Part shown: positions 10,222 through 20,232 of the stretch, one piece after another | Layout of the letters: the number at the start of each line of letters is the position of its first letter | Numbering within the stretch: the stretch's first letter is position 1 | Assembly: GCF_016019935.1 (NCBI RefSeq) | Contig: NZ_JAECMT010000008.1 | Span: forward strand, 2,855 to 66,854 | Source of the DNA: Paenibacillus sp. GSMTC-2017 | Lineage (GTDB): Bacteria; Bacillota; Bacilli; Paenibacillales; Paenibacillaceae | Direction of reading: 5' to 3' | DNA: 64,000 bases | Notes under the pieces: generated by a model | Seen by the model: only the letters and a program-made list of their open reading frames with translations | The model's database searches: none | What the model was told of the DNA's origin: nothing | Program-made: the position numbers and the translations under genes

Positions 10222-11160
10222 TTAGTTCTCGAAGTTAAATAGTGGCGTACTTAGATAACGTTCACCGTTACTTGGAACGATAGCAACAACGCGTTTGCCT
10301 TTACCAAGCTCTTTAGCTACTTTAAGTGCTGCACTAATTGCTGCCCCGGAAGAAATTCCGCACAGGATGCCTTCTTCTTTCGCTGCACGACGAGCATACT
10401 CAAATGCTTCTTCGTTTTCAATAGTAATTACACCATCATAGATTTCACGGTTCAAAATATCAGGAACAAAGTTTGCGCCGATACCTTGAATTTTATGTGG
10501 ACCTGGGTTACCGCCTGATAGTAACGGGGAAGCAGCAGGCTCAACTGCATATATTTTGATACCTTCGAAGTTTGCTTTAAGCACTTCGCCAGCACCAGAG
10601 ATTGTACCGCCAGTACCGATACCTGCGATAAATGCATCTAGCTTGCCGTCTAAGGAGTTAATTGCTTCTACAATTTCAGGTCCAGTCGTTTCACGGTGAA
10701 CTTTCACATTCGCTTGGTTTTTGAACTGTTGCGGCATGAAGTATGAGGAGTTTTCTGCTACAAGTTCCTCCGCTTTACGTACTGCACCGTTCATTCCTTC
10801 GGAACCTGGTGTAAGAACTAGCTCAGCACCATAAGCACGAAGCAAGTTACGACGCTCAACGCTCATCGTCTCAGGCATAACAAGAATAGCTTTGTACCCT
10901 TTTGCTGCAGCTACTAACGCAAGCCCGATGCCTGTGTTACCGCTTGTAGGCTCAACAAGAGTGTCGCCCGGTTTAATAATTCCTTCTTGCTCCGCAACTT
11001 CGACCATGCTGATCGCGATGCGGTCTTTTACACTTGCACCTGGATTTTGGTATTCAAGTTTAACATAGATTTCCGCGCTATCCTCAGGCACGAGACGGTT
11101 CAAACGAACGAGTGGCGTATCGCCAATTAGTTCAGTAACGCTTTGTACAATTTTTGCCAT
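10222..11160 (-). CDS. cysK: Cysteine synthase A (O-acetylserine sulfhydrylase)
   Basis: A PLP enzyme that makes cysteine from O-acetylserine and sulfide. Signatures are [15 protein letters not shown], the PLP lysine motif [11 protein letters not shown], the substrate loop [11 protein letters not shown], the phosphate-binding [16 protein letters not shown] and GISSGAA. I use ATG 11160 (MAKIVQSV), preceded by AGGAGG at 11 nt. The longer frame to 11214 would add 18 residues without a ribosome site and would run into the -10 region of the promoter. The resulting 312 residues match the usual CysK length. The gene has its own promoter and terminator, so it is probably a single-gene unit, as at the B. 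subtilis locus. Confidence 0.96.
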   Translation of the reverse strand: MAKIVQSVTELIGDTPLVRLNRLVPEDSAEIYVKLEYQNPGASVKDRIAISMVEVAEQEGIIKPGDTLVEPTSGNTGIGLALVAAAKGYKAILVMPETMSVERRNLLRAYGAELVLTPGSEGMNGAVRKAEELVAENSSYFMPQQFKNQANVKVHRETTGPEIVEAINSLDGKLDAFIAGIGTGGTISGAGEVLKANFEGIKIYAVEPAASPLLSGGNPGPHKIQGIGANFVPDILNREIYDGVITIENEEAFEYARRAAKEEGILCGISSGAAISAALKVAKELGKGKRVVAIVPSNGERYLSTPLFNFEN

Positions 11161-11212
11161 GAAGTGGAAAGCCTCCTTATTCCGACTAAAATAGTTGGTT
11201 TTGACTAATTCC

Positions 11213-11242
11213 ATCTTATCAATGTCATGCTTCCGTTGTCAA
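11213..11242 (-). promoter_or_regulatory. cysK promoter with upstream inverted repeat
   Basis: -35 TTGACA (11242-11237), an 18-nt spacer and -10 TAAGAT (11218-11213) point toward cysK. About 30 bp upstream of the -35 lies an AT-rich dyad TTGAA-TTA-TTCAA (11273-11285). In Bacilli cysK is commonly repressed by CymR; calling the dyad a CymR site would be a guess. Confidence 0.55.
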
Positions 11243-11306
11243 TAGATACTTTCTATTTCCTGTAAACTCTAATTGAATTATTCAATAGGAAAAAAGGTCG
11301 TATCGT

Positions 11307-12305
11307 CTACTTCAAAATGACTGCTCCATAACGCTCCAGCAGTTCATCCTCAAGCTCTGGAAGCGGCCTCGCTTGCTCAAGGGCAAGCTTCTTGCGTACA
11401 GCATTAAATAAATGAGTTCCTGACAAGCCTGAATTCATCTTGCGGCCTACTAATTGTATAATAGCGAAGCCCTGCTCTACCTCAATTGGACCTTCTATCT
11501 CCCCAATGGACATCTCGCCCGCTGTGTCTAGCATCTGTTTATTATAGAAAGGATCATCCGCTTCAATCATGCCTAAATCCCCGCCATCCTCTGCCGTAAA
11601 CTCATCTTGCGAGTAGTTTCTTGCAAGATCAGCGAATTCTTCACCCTGTTGCAACTTATCCAAAATAGATTCCGCTTGAGTTTTTGTGCCCGTCACAATC
11701 CATTGCAGATGAAGCTGCAGATTGGGTTCAAATTGCTCAGGATTTGATGTTATGTATCGCTCTACATCATCGTCGGCAATCGGAATGTTGCGAGTAGCTA
11801 TCTTCTCCATTAGAAGTCGATAGCGCATCTCGTCCATCACTTGTTTCTTCGTAAGACCTAGATGCTCCTTCATCACGATGAAAAATCGTTCTTCGCTATC
11901 ATAGCCTTCTAATGTAGTTGCAAGCTCCCGATTAAGTTCCTCTTCGGAAACTTCAATTTTTGTAGCCTCAACCTCGACATCTATCGCAAGACGAACCATC
12001 ATTACTCTGAGCATGTTATTTCCATATTGCTTGTACAATTGTTCTGAAAGCTGTGCCCTCGTAATAGATTGACCATTTACCGTAGCAACTACCTCAGCCC
12101 CTCGCTCAGGATCTGCCCATGTATCCCCATCCGAGTGTGGATCTTTGCCACCTTCTTGATGACGGGGAGGATCAAGCTTATCGTTCCGCTCGTCTCCCTT
12201 TGTATTCGATTCCGGCCACACCTTCACTAGCACCATGCCCGTCAGAGCAATCATGCAGACAGCTTGAAGGATGACGACCACCTTCAGCACCTCGTATCTC
12301 TTCAT
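11307..12305 (-). CDS. Membrane-anchored parvulin-type peptidyl-prolyl isomerase (YacD-like foldase)
   Basis: A predicted extracytoplasmic foldase. One N-terminal membrane segment (VLKVVVILQAVCMIALTGMV, about residues 6-25) is followed by a charged linker, a SurA-like N-terminal helical domain (about 70-180) and a PpiC/rotamase domain (about 195-290) with LQLHLQWIVTGTKTQAESIL, EEFADLARNYSQDEFTAEDG and GDLGMIEADDPFY. There is no lipobox cysteine, so it is held by an uncleaved anchor or a cleaved signal rather than a lipid. It lies between hslO and cysK, exactly as yacD does in B. subtilis. Clients are unknown. Confidence 0.9.
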   Translation of the reverse strand: MKRYEVLKVVVILQAVCMIALTGMVLVKVWPESNTKGDERNDKLDPPRHQEGGKDPHSDGDTWADPERGAEVVATVNGQSITRAQLSEQLYKQYGNNMLRVMMVRLAIDVEVEATKIEVSEEELNRELATTLEGYDSEERFFIVMKEHLGLTKKQVMDEMRYRLLMEKIATRNIPIADDDVERYITSNPEQFEPNLQLHLQWIVTGTKTQAESILDKLQQGEEFADLARNYSQDEFTAEDGGDLGMIEADDPFYNKQMLDTAGEMSIGEIEGPIEVEQGFAIIQLVGRKMNSGLSGTHLFNAVRKKLALEQARPLPELEDELLERYGAVILK

Positions 12306-12324
12306 CGCATGAACTGCCTTTCGA

Positions 12325-13230
12325 TTATTGGATCGGCTTTGGTTTCGCTTGATCTAGCAGCAGCTCAAGCTGCGGCCGTTCAAACGTATACTTCTCATTG
12401 CAGAAGTGACATACAACCTCCGCTTGCCCTTCTTCTTTTATAATTTGTTCTAGTTCGTGCTGTCCCAGACTAATTAATGTAGTCTCGACTCTTTCAGAAG
12501 AACATTGGCATTTAAAAACCAAATCCATCTTATCGTGGATGACCAAATCCGTGTCACCTACTACAAAGCGAAGTAGATCTTCTGGAGTATGTCCTTGGTC
12601 TAATAGTGAGGTAACTTGCGGCATTGCTGCGATAGCCTGCTCAAGTCTTGTAATTTCTGCATCGGTTAGTCCAGGCATAAGCTGCACAATAAATCCACCT
12701 GCGTGTCTAACCGAATTATCCGGGTCTACAAGTACACCAGCCCCGATCGCTGAAGGAGTCTGTTCGGATACGGCAAAGTAATACGTAAAATCTTCGCAAA
12801 GCTCTCCAGATATAATAGGAACGCTTCCTTTGTAAGGCTCTTTCATTCCTAGATCTTTTGTCACATAGATATAACCACTTGTGCCGACAGCGCCAGCAAC
12901 ATCAAGCTTACCGTGCACGTTGCTCCCATGATGAGCTTGCGGGTGATCTACATATCCGCGCACTTCTCCGTACGAATTCGCATCCACAACAACCGCACCA
13001 ATAGGGCCATCGCCTTTCACTTGAATCGTCAGTTTCTCTTGTCCCTTGAGCATAGCCCCCATCATTGCCGCTACTGTGAGCGTGCGGCCTAGCGCTGCTG
13101 ATGCAGTCGGGAACGTATCATGCCGCTGGCGCAACTCCTCTACAAGGTTCGTCGTACGTGCTGCGAATACTCGTATCTTGCCATCCCATGCTGTTCCTCG
13201 CACTAGCACATCCTTTAACTGCTCTTTCAT
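12325..13230 (-). CDS. hslO: Redox-regulated chaperone Hsp33
   Basis: A holdase chaperone activated by oxidation in the cytoplasm. The C-terminal zinc site has all four cysteines, CQC and CHFC, separated by about 30 residues. The N-terminal chaperone domain has RTLTVAAMMGAMLKGQEKLT and GPIGAVVVDANSYGEVRGYV. The length is 301 residues. The start codon overlaps the coaX stop as TAATG, showing translational coupling. The next gene downstream is the parvulin foldase, so two protein-quality genes lie together. Confidence 0.97.
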   Translation of the reverse strand: MKEQLKDVLVRGTAWDGKIRVFAARTTNLVEELRQRHDTFPTASAALGRTLTVAAMMGAMLKGQEKLTIQVKGDGPIGAVVVDANSYGEVRGYVDHPQAHHGSNVHGKLDVAGAVGTSGYIYVTKDLGMKEPYKGSVPIISGELCEDFTYYFAVSEQTPSAIGAGVLVDPDNSVRHAGGFIVQLMPGLTDAEITRLEQAIAAMPQVTSLLDQGHTPEDLLRFVVGDTDLVIHDKMDLVFKCQCSSERVETTLISLGQHELEQIIKEEGQAEVVCHFCNEKYTFERPQLELLLDQAKPKPIQ

Positions 13231-14003
13231 TATTGCCCCTCCTGATTGCGTTCATATATAATACGCAGACCTTCAAGAGTCAGTAATGGATCAACTTCCT
13301 GAATAGTTTCCGATTCCGCCGCGATCAGTTCAGCTAGTCCACCAGTCGCAATGACGCGCGGCGTAACACTAAACTCAGCGCGAATGCGATTTACAATACC
13401 ATCAACTTGTCCTGCATAGCCGAAAATAATACCTGCTTGCATCGACGTAACTGGATTACGTCCAATAACACTTTTAGGTCGGGTAAGCTCGATCCTCGGC
13501 AATTTAGCAGCCCTCTGATACAAAGCCTCTGTCGAAATGCCAATACCCGGCACAATTGCTCCACCTAAATAACTGCCGTTCGGATCGATATAATCAAACG
13601 TTGTTGCCGTACCGAAATCGACAACAATTAGCGGTGTTCCATACTTTTCGATACCCGCTACTGAATTGACGATGCGATCTGCTCCAACTTCTCTAGGGTT
13701 CTCATATCTAATATTAAGACCTGTCTTAACGCCTGGCCCAACTACTAGTGGCGCCTTACGAACATATTTTAAGCAAAGTTGCTCCAATGTCCGCATAAGC
13801 GGCGGCACTACAGAGGAAATAATAACGCCTTCGATTTGATCCATACGTACACCTGCGTAATGGAACAGGTTGTGAATATTCATCCCGTATTCATCAACGG
13901 TTGCAGAACGATTTGTGCTCAGACGCCAATGGTGCAGCAGCTCCTTGCCTCGATAGATACCGAGTACAATGTTCGTATTGCCGACATCGATGACAAAGAT
14001 CAT
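13230..14003 (-). CDS. coaX: Type III pantothenate kinase
   Basis: Phosphorylates pantothenate in the first step of coenzyme A synthesis. It belongs to the ASKHA superfamily: the phosphate-1 motif [14 protein letters not shown] is at the N-terminus, [17 protein letters not shown] and [14 protein letters not shown] are central, and [16 protein letters not shown] and [11 protein letters not shown] follow. The 257 residues are normal. It overlaps nadC by 4 bp and hslO by 1 bp, so the nadA-nadB-nadC-coaX-hslO block is probably one operon. Confidence 0.97.
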   Translation of the reverse strand: MIFVIDVGNTNIVLGIYRGKELLHHWRLSTNRSATVDEYGMNIHNLFHYAGVRMDQIEGVIISSVVPPLMRTLEQLCLKYVRKAPLVVGPGVKTGLNIRYENPREVGADRIVNSVAGIEKYGTPLIVVDFGTATTFDYIDPNGSYLGGAIVPGIGISTEALYQRAAKLPRIELTRPKSVIGRNPVTSMQAGIIFGYAGQVDGIVNRIRAEFSVTPRVIATGGLAELIAAESETIQEVDPLLTLEGLRIIYERNQEGQ

Positions 14004-14884
14004 ACCGAGTAGCCACCTTTCTTTTCATTCAGGTCGAGACTAATGTCCAGTGCCTGGAATGAGTAAGTAAGTGCACCAACTGAAATGACATCTACTCCAC
14101 AAGCTGCAATGCCGTGAATCGTCTCTAGCGATACCCCGCCGGAAGCTTCAATAATTGTCTGTGGGGACCGTCCTTTAATGAAAGTGACTGCTTCCGTCAT
14201 TAAATCATTGGTCATATTGTCCAGCATTATGATATCTGCGCCGCAGTCCAATGCTTCCGTAACTTCAGCAATCGACTCCGTTTCCACTTCGATTTTCATC
14301 GTGTGCGGAATTTGCTTTCTTGAGGCAGTAACTGCAGCTGTTATACCGCCCGCACCTTTAATATGATTGTCTTTAATCATAACAGCATCATAGAGTCCAA
14401 AGCGATGATTAGAACCTCCGCCTACGCGCACAGCATACTTCTCAAGCATTCTGTGACCTGGCGTTGTTTTGCGTGTATCAACTAAACGTACAGGTAGTCC
14501 TTGCAAAGCTTGTACAAAAGCATTCGTCTTTGTGGCGATACCGGACAAACGCTGCATTATATTAAGCGCTAGCCGTTCACCAGTAAGCAAACTATGTGTA
14601 CTTCCTTCTACTTCTATAATAACCGTTCCTTTAACGACCGAATCACCATCTTGAACGAATGACTGGAATACTAATGTCGGATCAACCACATCAAACACCA
14701 GCTTTGCAACCGGTATACCTGCAATAATGCCAGATTCTTTCATATGAATGACTGCTTTAGAACGAGAATTCGCCGGAATTGTCGTTTCCGTCGTAATATC
14801 GCCGCTTCCAATATCTTCAGCAAGCCAGCCTTGAATTTGATTTCGCAAGGCAGCGTCATATCCGCCTGTCGTCCATTCAAACAT
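14000..14884 (-). CDS. nadC: Nicotinate-nucleotide pyrophosphorylase (carboxylating)
   Basis: Converts quinolinate and PRPP to nicotinate mononucleotide, the third dedicated step of NAD synthesis. Hallmarks are [16 protein letters not shown] near the N-terminus, [40 protein letters not shown] (positions about 130-157), [14 protein letters not shown] and [13 protein letters not shown]. The length is 294 residues. It overlaps nadB by 8 bp and coaX by 4 bp. Confidence 0.97.
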   Translation of the reverse strand: MFEWTTGGYDAALRNQIQGWLAEDIGSGDITTETTIPANSRSKAVIHMKESGIIAGIPVAKLVFDVVDPTLVFQSFVQDGDSVVKGTVIIEVEGSTHSLLTGERLALNIMQRLSGIATKTNAFVQALQGLPVRLVDTRKTTPGHRMLEKYAVRVGGGSNHRFGLYDAVMIKDNHIKGAGGITAAVTASRKQIPHTMKIEVETESIAEVTEALDCGADIIMLDNMTNDLMTEAVTFIKGRSPQTIIEASGGVSLETIHGIAACGVDVISVGALTYSFQALDISLDLNEKKGGYSV

Positions 14885-16490
14885 TTTCTATTCGCTCCTC
14901 GGTAATTCCTTGTATCCGGTGCAATACCGTATGTTTCCTTGAACCCTCATCATCACGTAAAGGGAAATCTTCCCGATAATGTGCCCCTCGGCTCTCTTCT
15001 CTTTGCAATGCCGCTTCCGTAGTTAACAGTGCACATGTGAGCAAATTCGCGAACTCAAACTCCTCACGGTGTGAAAGAATGGTTTGGAACAGAGGAAGCT
15101 GTCGCTTCAATTCCTCAAGTCCCTTGCTGAGACCTGCCTCGTTACGACGAAGCCCGACATAACGAACCATAATCTTTTGAAGTTTCAACCGTCTTTCAAC
15201 GACAGCTTGAATGGAGATGCTGTTACGTTCCAATTCATTTTCGATCATTGGCTGCTTTTCAAGATTTGAAAGCTCATTAATTCTTTTTACAATACGGTGA
15301 CCGAATACAACTGCCTCTGATAACGAATTGCTCGCAAGCCGATTGGCTCCATGGACGCCCGTAGAAGATACTTCACCGCATGCGAATAACCTCTTAATGT
15401 TTGTCTCACCATGTAGATCAGTCTTCACGCCACCCATCATATAATGCATTGCAGGTGCTACTGGAATCCAATCTGATGTTAGATCAAGTCCATAGCGCAA
15501 ACAATATTCATATATAGTAGGAAAACGATGTTTTACCATATCTGCAGATTCATGCGTAATGTCGATGTAGACAAACGTTGACTTCGTTTCTTCCATCTCA
15601 CTAACAATAGCACGTGCAACGATATCTCGAGGCGCAAGTTCTGCCTGCTCATGGTATTTGTCCATAAACCGTTCACCCTTAATATTACGAAGCACTGCTC
15701 CTTCTCCTCGAACAGCCTCAGAAATCAGAAACCGTGGTGCTCCTGGGTAGCAAAGAGAAGTTGGGTGGAATTGAATAAACTCTACATCCTGTATGTAAGC
15801 GCCCGCGCGGTATGCCATCGCAATACCGTCGCCAGTCGCAACTTCTGGGTTTGTTGTATAGCGATATAGTTGACCTGCGCCACCTGAACATAATATGGTA
15901 GCTTTTCCTCTTACAAATAACCGTTCACCGCTTGGCTTCTGTACGATTGCACCACAACATTCGCCATCCTCTGTTACTAGGTCTATTACAAAATGATCAT
16001 CCCACACTTCGATCTTCGGATTGGCCATCGCATTTTCGGATAAAGCTCGTACGATTTCGAAACCTGTTGCATCACCATTAGCATGCAAAATACGCCTTTG
16101 GCTATGCGCACCTTCTTTCGTTAACGCAAACTCGCCATTTTCCAAATCAAATTGTGTTCCCATATGAATAAGGCTTTGCACACCTTGAGGACCCTCATGT
16201 ACCAACACATCTACCGCTTCGCTCGAACATAATCCTGCACCAGCAATTAGAGTATCTTGGCTATGATAAGCAGGTGAATCCTCATCCGATATAACCGCAG
16301 CAATACCACCTTGCGCATAACGAGTGTTGCTTTCCATTAGCGATTTTTTCGTAATCATGAGTACGGAATTGTTTTCACTTGCCCGAATAGCGGTAAAAAG
16401 ACCGGCAATGCCGGCCCCTATAACGATTACATCTTTATCTAGCACAGGAAGCTTGCTTAGCTCCACATCGATTAAATATCTAGGAATCAT
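14877..16490 (-). CDS. nadB: L-aspartate oxidase
   Basis: A FAD enzyme that oxidises aspartate to iminoaspartate for quinolinate synthesis. The dinucleotide fold VIVIGAGIAGLFTAIRASE is near residue 22, followed by TRYAQGGIAAVISDEDSP, HSQRRILHANGDATGFEI, the substrate segment PTSLCYPGAPRFLISEAVRG, and GEVSSTGVHGANRLASNSL with the catalytic region. A C-terminal helical domain completes 537 residues. GGAGGAG precedes the ATG. It follows nadA by about 50 bp and overlaps nadC. Confidence 0.97.
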   Translation of the reverse strand: MIPRYLIDVELSKLPVLDKDVIVIGAGIAGLFTAIRASENNSVLMITKKSLMESNTRYAQGGIAAVISDEDSPAYHSQDTLIAGAGLCSSEAVDVLVHEGPQGVQSLIHMGTQFDLENGEFALTKEGAHSQRRILHANGDATGFEIVRALSENAMANPKIEVWDDHFVIDLVTEDGECCGAIVQKPSGERLFVRGKATILCSGGAGQLYRYTTNPEVATGDGIAMAYRAGAYIQDVEFIQFHPTSLCYPGAPRFLISEAVRGEGAVLRNIKGERFMDKYHEQAELAPRDIVARAIVSEMEETKSTFVYIDITHESADMVKHRFPTIYEYCLRYGLDLTSDWIPVAPAMHYMMGGVKTDLHGETNIKRLFACGEVSSTGVHGANRLASNSLSEAVVFGHRIVKRINELSNLEKQPMIENELERNSISIQAVVERRLKLQKIMVRYVGLRRNEAGLSKGLEELKRQLPLFQTILSHREEFEFANLLTCALLTTEAALQREESRGAHYREDFPLRDDEGSRKHTVLHRIQGITEERIENV

Positions 16491-16539
16491 ACCGGCTCCT
16501 CCAGCTCCAACTCATCTTTGGCAATAGCAGTAGCGCATA

Positions 16540-17478
16540 CTACTTTACAAGTAGCATACGCTCTAATGACAAACGAGCTTTGTCAGCAACTGCAGGTGGT
16601 ACGTAGATCTGCGGCTGCATCGTCTCTAAACATTTTACAAGCTTCTTCAAATTGTTAACCTTCATATTAGGACATACCAAATATTTCGATGCAAAATGGA
16701 ATGTCTTATTCGGGCTATCAAGACGAAGCTGATAACCTGTTCCATCCTCTGTACCTACAATAAACTCTTGGCAATCGGAGTCTTTGCAATATTTTAAAAT
16801 AGCTGTCGTGCTACCGACAAAGTCGCCTAATTCCACTACTTCAGGACGGCACTCCGGATGAACAACAAATTGTGCATTCGGGTACTTTGCTTTCATCTCT
16901 TCTACATCTTTGACGGTCAGCATATCATGAGTGTTGCAATAGCCTTCCCAGATGATCATTTTTTTGTCTGTGTTTTGCTGAACGTAGTGTCCGAGGTTTT
17001 TGTCTGGCACCCAAATCACTTCGTCGCCTTCCACCGAATTAACAACTTTCACCGCATTGGCTGATGTACAGCAAATATCTGTCTCTGCCTTAATCTCTGC
17101 AGAGGAGTTGATATAAGTAACAACCTTGGCGTTCGGATACTGAGCTTTAAGTTTGCGTAAGCCATCCACATTAACCATATCTGCCATTGGGCAACCTGCA
17201 CGCTCATCAGGAATAATAACTGTTTTGTTCGGAGCCAAAATCTTCGCACTTTCGCCCATAAAATGAACGCCGCAAAATACGATAACTTCTGCATCCGTCT
17301 CCGCAGCCTTCTGTGCGAGCAAGAAAGAATCCCCCCGGAAATCCGCTACTTCCTGAATTTCATCACGCTGATAATAATGAGCAAGAATGATAGCATTACG
17401 CTCTTTCTTTAATTGCATCAGCCGTTCACGCAGCTCACGGTTTTGTTCCGCCTTGCGTTCCAGTGCCAGTGCTTCCAC
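16540..17478 (-). CDS. nadA: Quinolinate synthase A
   Basis: A [4Fe-4S] enzyme that condenses iminoaspartate with dihydroxyacetone phosphate. Cluster and active-site cysteines appear in FCGVHFMGESAKILAP, TDICCTSANAVKV and KYCKDSDC, with VHPECRPEV carrying another conserved site. I prefer GTG 17478 (V/MEALALERKA), which follows a strong GAGGAGAGG about 8 nt away. ATG 17523 has no ribosome site. The result is 312 residues. It begins the nadA-nadB-nadC-coaX-hslO block. I see no convincing operator in the region upstream. Confidence 0.95.
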   Translation of the reverse strand: MEALALERKAEQNRELRERLMQLKKERNAIILAHYYQRDEIQEVADFRGDSFLLAQKAAETDAEVIVFCGVHFMGESAKILAPNKTVIIPDERAGCPMADMVNVDGLRKLKAQYPNAKVVTYINSSAEIKAETDICCTSANAVKVVNSVEGDEVIWVPDKNLGHYVQQNTDKKMIIWEGYCNTHDMLTVKDVEEMKAKYPNAQFVVHPECRPEVVELGDFVGSTTAILKYCKDSDCQEFIVGTEDGTGYQLRLDSPNKTFHFASKYLVCPNMKVNNLKKLVKCLETMQPQIYVPPAVADKARLSLERMLLVK

Positions 17479-17677
17479 GATAGATCCTCTCCTCTTATGA
17501 GGGATGGGGGCTTGAGCTCCCATTCCGTATTACGGCAATAACAACTTTGTGAAATGATGCACAATCTATGAAAGTCGCTTACCTATAGTTTAAACCAAAA
17601 GGGATAAATTCATTTGATTAAGATTTAATTTACACGTGGTAGATGGGTCTGTCAATGGATGAGTCCTCATTTTATAG

Positions 17678-17706
17678 AAAAGAAGCCCACCATCGTAATG
17701 GCGGGC
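17678..17706 (-). terminator. Terminator downstream of the VOC gene
   Basis: Arms GCCCACCAT (17685-17693) and ATGGCGGGC (17698-17706) pair with one G-T wobble around CGTA. The minus strand continues as TTCTTTTCT. Confidence 0.75.
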
Positions 17707-17757
17707 CTTTTCATCGTTCATTGTTGATATTACGTCGACTTTATTGCACCTCTATTA

Positions 17758-18156
17758 TTACCCATTCGGTAAGTTTAATTGCCAAGTTACGCCGAATGAA
17801 TCGGAAACCCAGCCGAACTTACGACTGAATGGATATGCACCCAAAGGCATCAACACCGAACCATTGGCACTTAACCTTTCATAGAGACGATCAACCTCTT
17901 CTTCCGACTCACAATTGACGAACAAGGAAATGGAAGGAGTGAATGTGAAGGCATGTTTCACATGACTATCTATACACATATAGGTCTGGCCTTTTAAGGA
18001 AAAGGTCGCTTGAATGACTGTACCCTCAGCTCCAGGGCCTTCCGGTCCATACCTTGAGATGCTCAAAATTTCTGAGTTCTCAAATAGTGTGACATAGAAG
18101 TTCATTGCCTCTTCGGCTTTCCCCTCGAACATAAGGAATGTATGAATGTTACCCAT
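17758..18156 (-). CDS. VOC-family (PhnB/glyoxalase-like) protein
   Basis: A small protein of the vicinal-oxygen-chelate fold, of the type named 3-demethylubiquinone-9 methyltransferase-like or PhnB. N-terminal MGNIHTFLMFEGKAEEAMNFY, then RYGPEGPGAEGTVIQATFSL, GQTYMCIDS and the C-terminal PFSRKFGWVSDSFGVTWQLN are typical of the family. Start ATG 18156 follows GGGAGGGA at about 8 nt; ATG 18174 upstream is weaker. The length is 132 residues. Substrate is unknown. It is the last gene after the nupQ-type permease and may be expressed with it, but nothing shows a functional link. Confidence 0.85.
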   Translation of the reverse strand: MGNIHTFLMFEGKAEEAMNFYVTLFENSEILSISRYGPEGPGAEGTVIQATFSLKGQTYMCIDSHVKHAFTFTPSISLFVNCESEEEVDRLYERLSANGSVLMPLGAYPFSRKFGWVSDSFGVTWQLNLPNG

Positions 18157-18189
18157 CGAATTCCCTCCCATCATATTCGTGAATAGAGA

Positions 18190-19143
18190 TTAACGTCTAG
18201 CTGGATCGTAAGGTTGACCTAGCGCTGCTGGTGCATGACTACGTCCGACAGCTGCAGCGAGTACAATTAGTGTAAGCAGGTAAGGCAACATATAGAAAAT
18301 TTCTGTTGGTATTTGCTTGGAGAATTCGAACAGTTGTGCAAAGTTACGGATCGCTTGAGCGAAACCGAAGAACAAAGCAGCACCCGCAAGCCCAAGCGGA
18401 TTCCATTTACCAAAGATTAGAGCGGCAAGCGCGATAAAACCTTGGCCTGAAATCGTATTATGCGCAAAACTGCTAGTTGTAGTCAGTGTAATTGTTGCAC
18501 CGCCAAGACCAGCAAGCGCACCACTTAGCATAACACCAATGTAACGATATTTCGCAACGCTAATACCAACCGTATCCGCAGAGCTTGGGTGTTCGCCCAC
18601 TGCACGAAGACGAAGACCAAATGGCGTCTTGAACAGGACGAAGAAGCTTACGAATACAAGAATGATTGCGATGAACGTTGTAGGGTAGGCACGGAACAAA
18701 CCTTCTCCGATGATTGGAATCTCGGAAAGGAAAGGTATAGCTACCTTACTAAATACATCTTGTAATTGACTTGTTTGTGCCGAACCATCGTATAGGCTGC
18801 GTGTGAAATAGATCGCCACACCAAGCGCCAATATGTTGATCACGACACCAACGACGGTCTGATCTGATTTAAACGTAATCGTCGCGACCGCATGCAATAG
18901 CGAGAACAATACGCCATAGATGATGGCAGCTACCAATCCTACCCAAGGTGAACCAGCACCCATACCTGCTTGTGAAGCATAATCTGTTGCAACAGCAGCA
19001 GCGAAAGCACCTGATACCATTAGACCTTCAAGTCCAATGTTGACAACACCTGAACGCTCCGAGAACATACCGCCAAGAGCGGCGAAGATAAGCGCAGTAG
19101 CAAACACAAGCGTCGTATTAATTAACTGACCCATTATCTCCAT
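18190..19143 (-). CDS. nupQ: Nucleoside-type ABC transporter permease (second subunit)
   Basis: An inner-membrane permease of the BmpA-linked nucleoside ABC family (YufQ/NupQ). About eight to nine hydrophobic segments span 317 residues. The conserved motif FSERSGVVNIGLEGLMVSGA lies near residue 27, and RAVGEHPSSADTVGISVAKY with GLGGATITLT forms the ATPase-coupling region. It starts one base after the partner permease stop, so it is cotranscribed. Substrate is inferred from family only. Confidence 0.93.
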   Translation of the reverse strand: MEIMGQLINTTLVFATALIFAALGGMFSERSGVVNIGLEGLMVSGAFAAAVATDYASQAGMGAGSPWVGLVAAIIYGVLFSLLHAVATITFKSDQTVVGVVINILALGVAIYFTRSLYDGSAQTSQLQDVFSKVAIPFLSEIPIIGEGLFRAYPTTFIAIILVFVSFFVLFKTPFGLRLRAVGEHPSSADTVGISVAKYRYIGVMLSGALAGLGGATITLTTTSSFAHNTISGQGFIALAALIFGKWNPLGLAGAALFFGFAQAIRNFAQLFEFSKQIPTEIFYMLPYLLTLIVLAAAVGRSHAPAALGQPYDPARR

Positions 19144-19144
19144 G

Positions 19145-20227
19145 TTACGCCGCCTCCTTCCGCTTGTTCGAGCGTTTAACCATAAACGGCTTAATAATAA
19201 ACTTCACGATACCATGTGCTGCAACGAAGAAGATTACGGAACCGATAACGATTCGTACGATTTCATTAGGCACGCCAGCGCCGAAGCTCATACCTGCCGA
19301 GCCATAGCTTAATCCACCGAATAGAGTAGCCGCTAGGAATACGCCAACTGGTGTATTTCCGCCGAGAAGCGCTACCGCTATACCGTCGAAACCGTAGCCC
19401 CATGATGAAGCCATAATCGTTTGATTACCGAACACACCTAGTACTTCAAAGACTCCGCCAAGTCCAGCGAATACACCGCTTATAAACATCGATTTCACAA
19501 TCGTACGATTAACGTTCATACCTGCATAAAGGGCTGCATCTGAGTTATGACCTACAGCACGTAGCTCATAACCTTGTTTTGTGCGCCATAATAAAATGTA
19601 GAAGATGGAGATACATAGCATAGCTACGACAGTTCCCCAGTGCATTCTAGCTTTGTCCATAATGTCGATAAGCCAGTCGATGTTCATAAGCGCAGACTCA
19701 TGAACGTTTCTCGACTTCTGTTGGCCTTTCTCAAGAAGAAACGTCGCTACAATATAGTTTGCCAAATATAGCGCAGTCCAGTTAAGCATAATGGAGGAAA
19801 TAACTTCATTTACCCCGCGCTTAGCTTTCAAATAACCTACGATTCCAGCCCACAGACCTCCGAACAATGCTCCTGTTAAGACAGCAAGTGGCCCATGAAT
19901 ATACCATGGCAATTCAACTAATACACCAACAAGTGTAGCGCCAGTCATACCCATGATGAACTGACCTTCTACCCCAATATTAAATAATCCCGTCCGGAAT
20001 GCGAATGCCACTGCAAGTCCCGTAAAAATAAGCGGGGTAATTGCACGTATCGTCTCTCCGATATCATAAGGGCTTCCGAAAATTTTATCTACTAGGGAAC
20101 TGTAAGCTACAAGCGGGTTATAACCCCCTGCTAACATCGCAATTGCTCCCACGATAAGTCCAAGGAGGATCGATACGAGCGGAACAAGCAACGATGACTT
20201 GTTGAATATTTTTTTGATCATGTCCAT
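19145..20227 (-). CDS. nupP: Nucleoside-type ABC transporter permease (first subunit)
   Basis: The partner permease (YufP/NupP type), 360 residues with about nine to ten membrane segments. The family motif FRTGLFNIGVEGQFIMGM is near residue 78, and ELRAVGHNSDAALYAGMNVN with SGVFAGLGGVFEVLG corresponds to the coupling region. A short Lys/Arg-rich cytoplasmic tail (KRSNKRKEAA) ends the protein. It follows the ATPase gene by 5 bp. Confidence 0.93.
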   Translation of the reverse strand: MDMIKKIFNKSSLLVPLVSILLGLIVGAIAMLAGGYNPLVAYSSLVDKIFGSPYDIGETIRAITPLIFTGLAVAFAFRTGLFNIGVEGQFIMGMTGATLVGVLVELPWYIHGPLAVLTGALFGGLWAGIVGYLKAKRGVNEVISSIMLNWTALYLANYIVATFLLEKGQQKSRNVHESALMNIDWLIDIMDKARMHWGTVVAMLCISIFYILLWRTKQGYELRAVGHNSDAALYAGMNVNRTIVKSMFISGVFAGLGGVFEVLGVFGNQTIMASSWGYGFDGIAVALLGGNTPVGVFLAATLFGGLSYGSAGMSFGAGVPNEIVRIVIGSVIFFVAAHGIVKFIIKPFMVKRSNKRKEAA

Positions 20228-20232
20228 ATCCG

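Noticed and set aside
10222-11214. Longer cysK start adding 18 residues
   Set aside because: It lacks a ribosome site and its first codons lie in the promoter -10 region; ATG 11160 gives the normal length.
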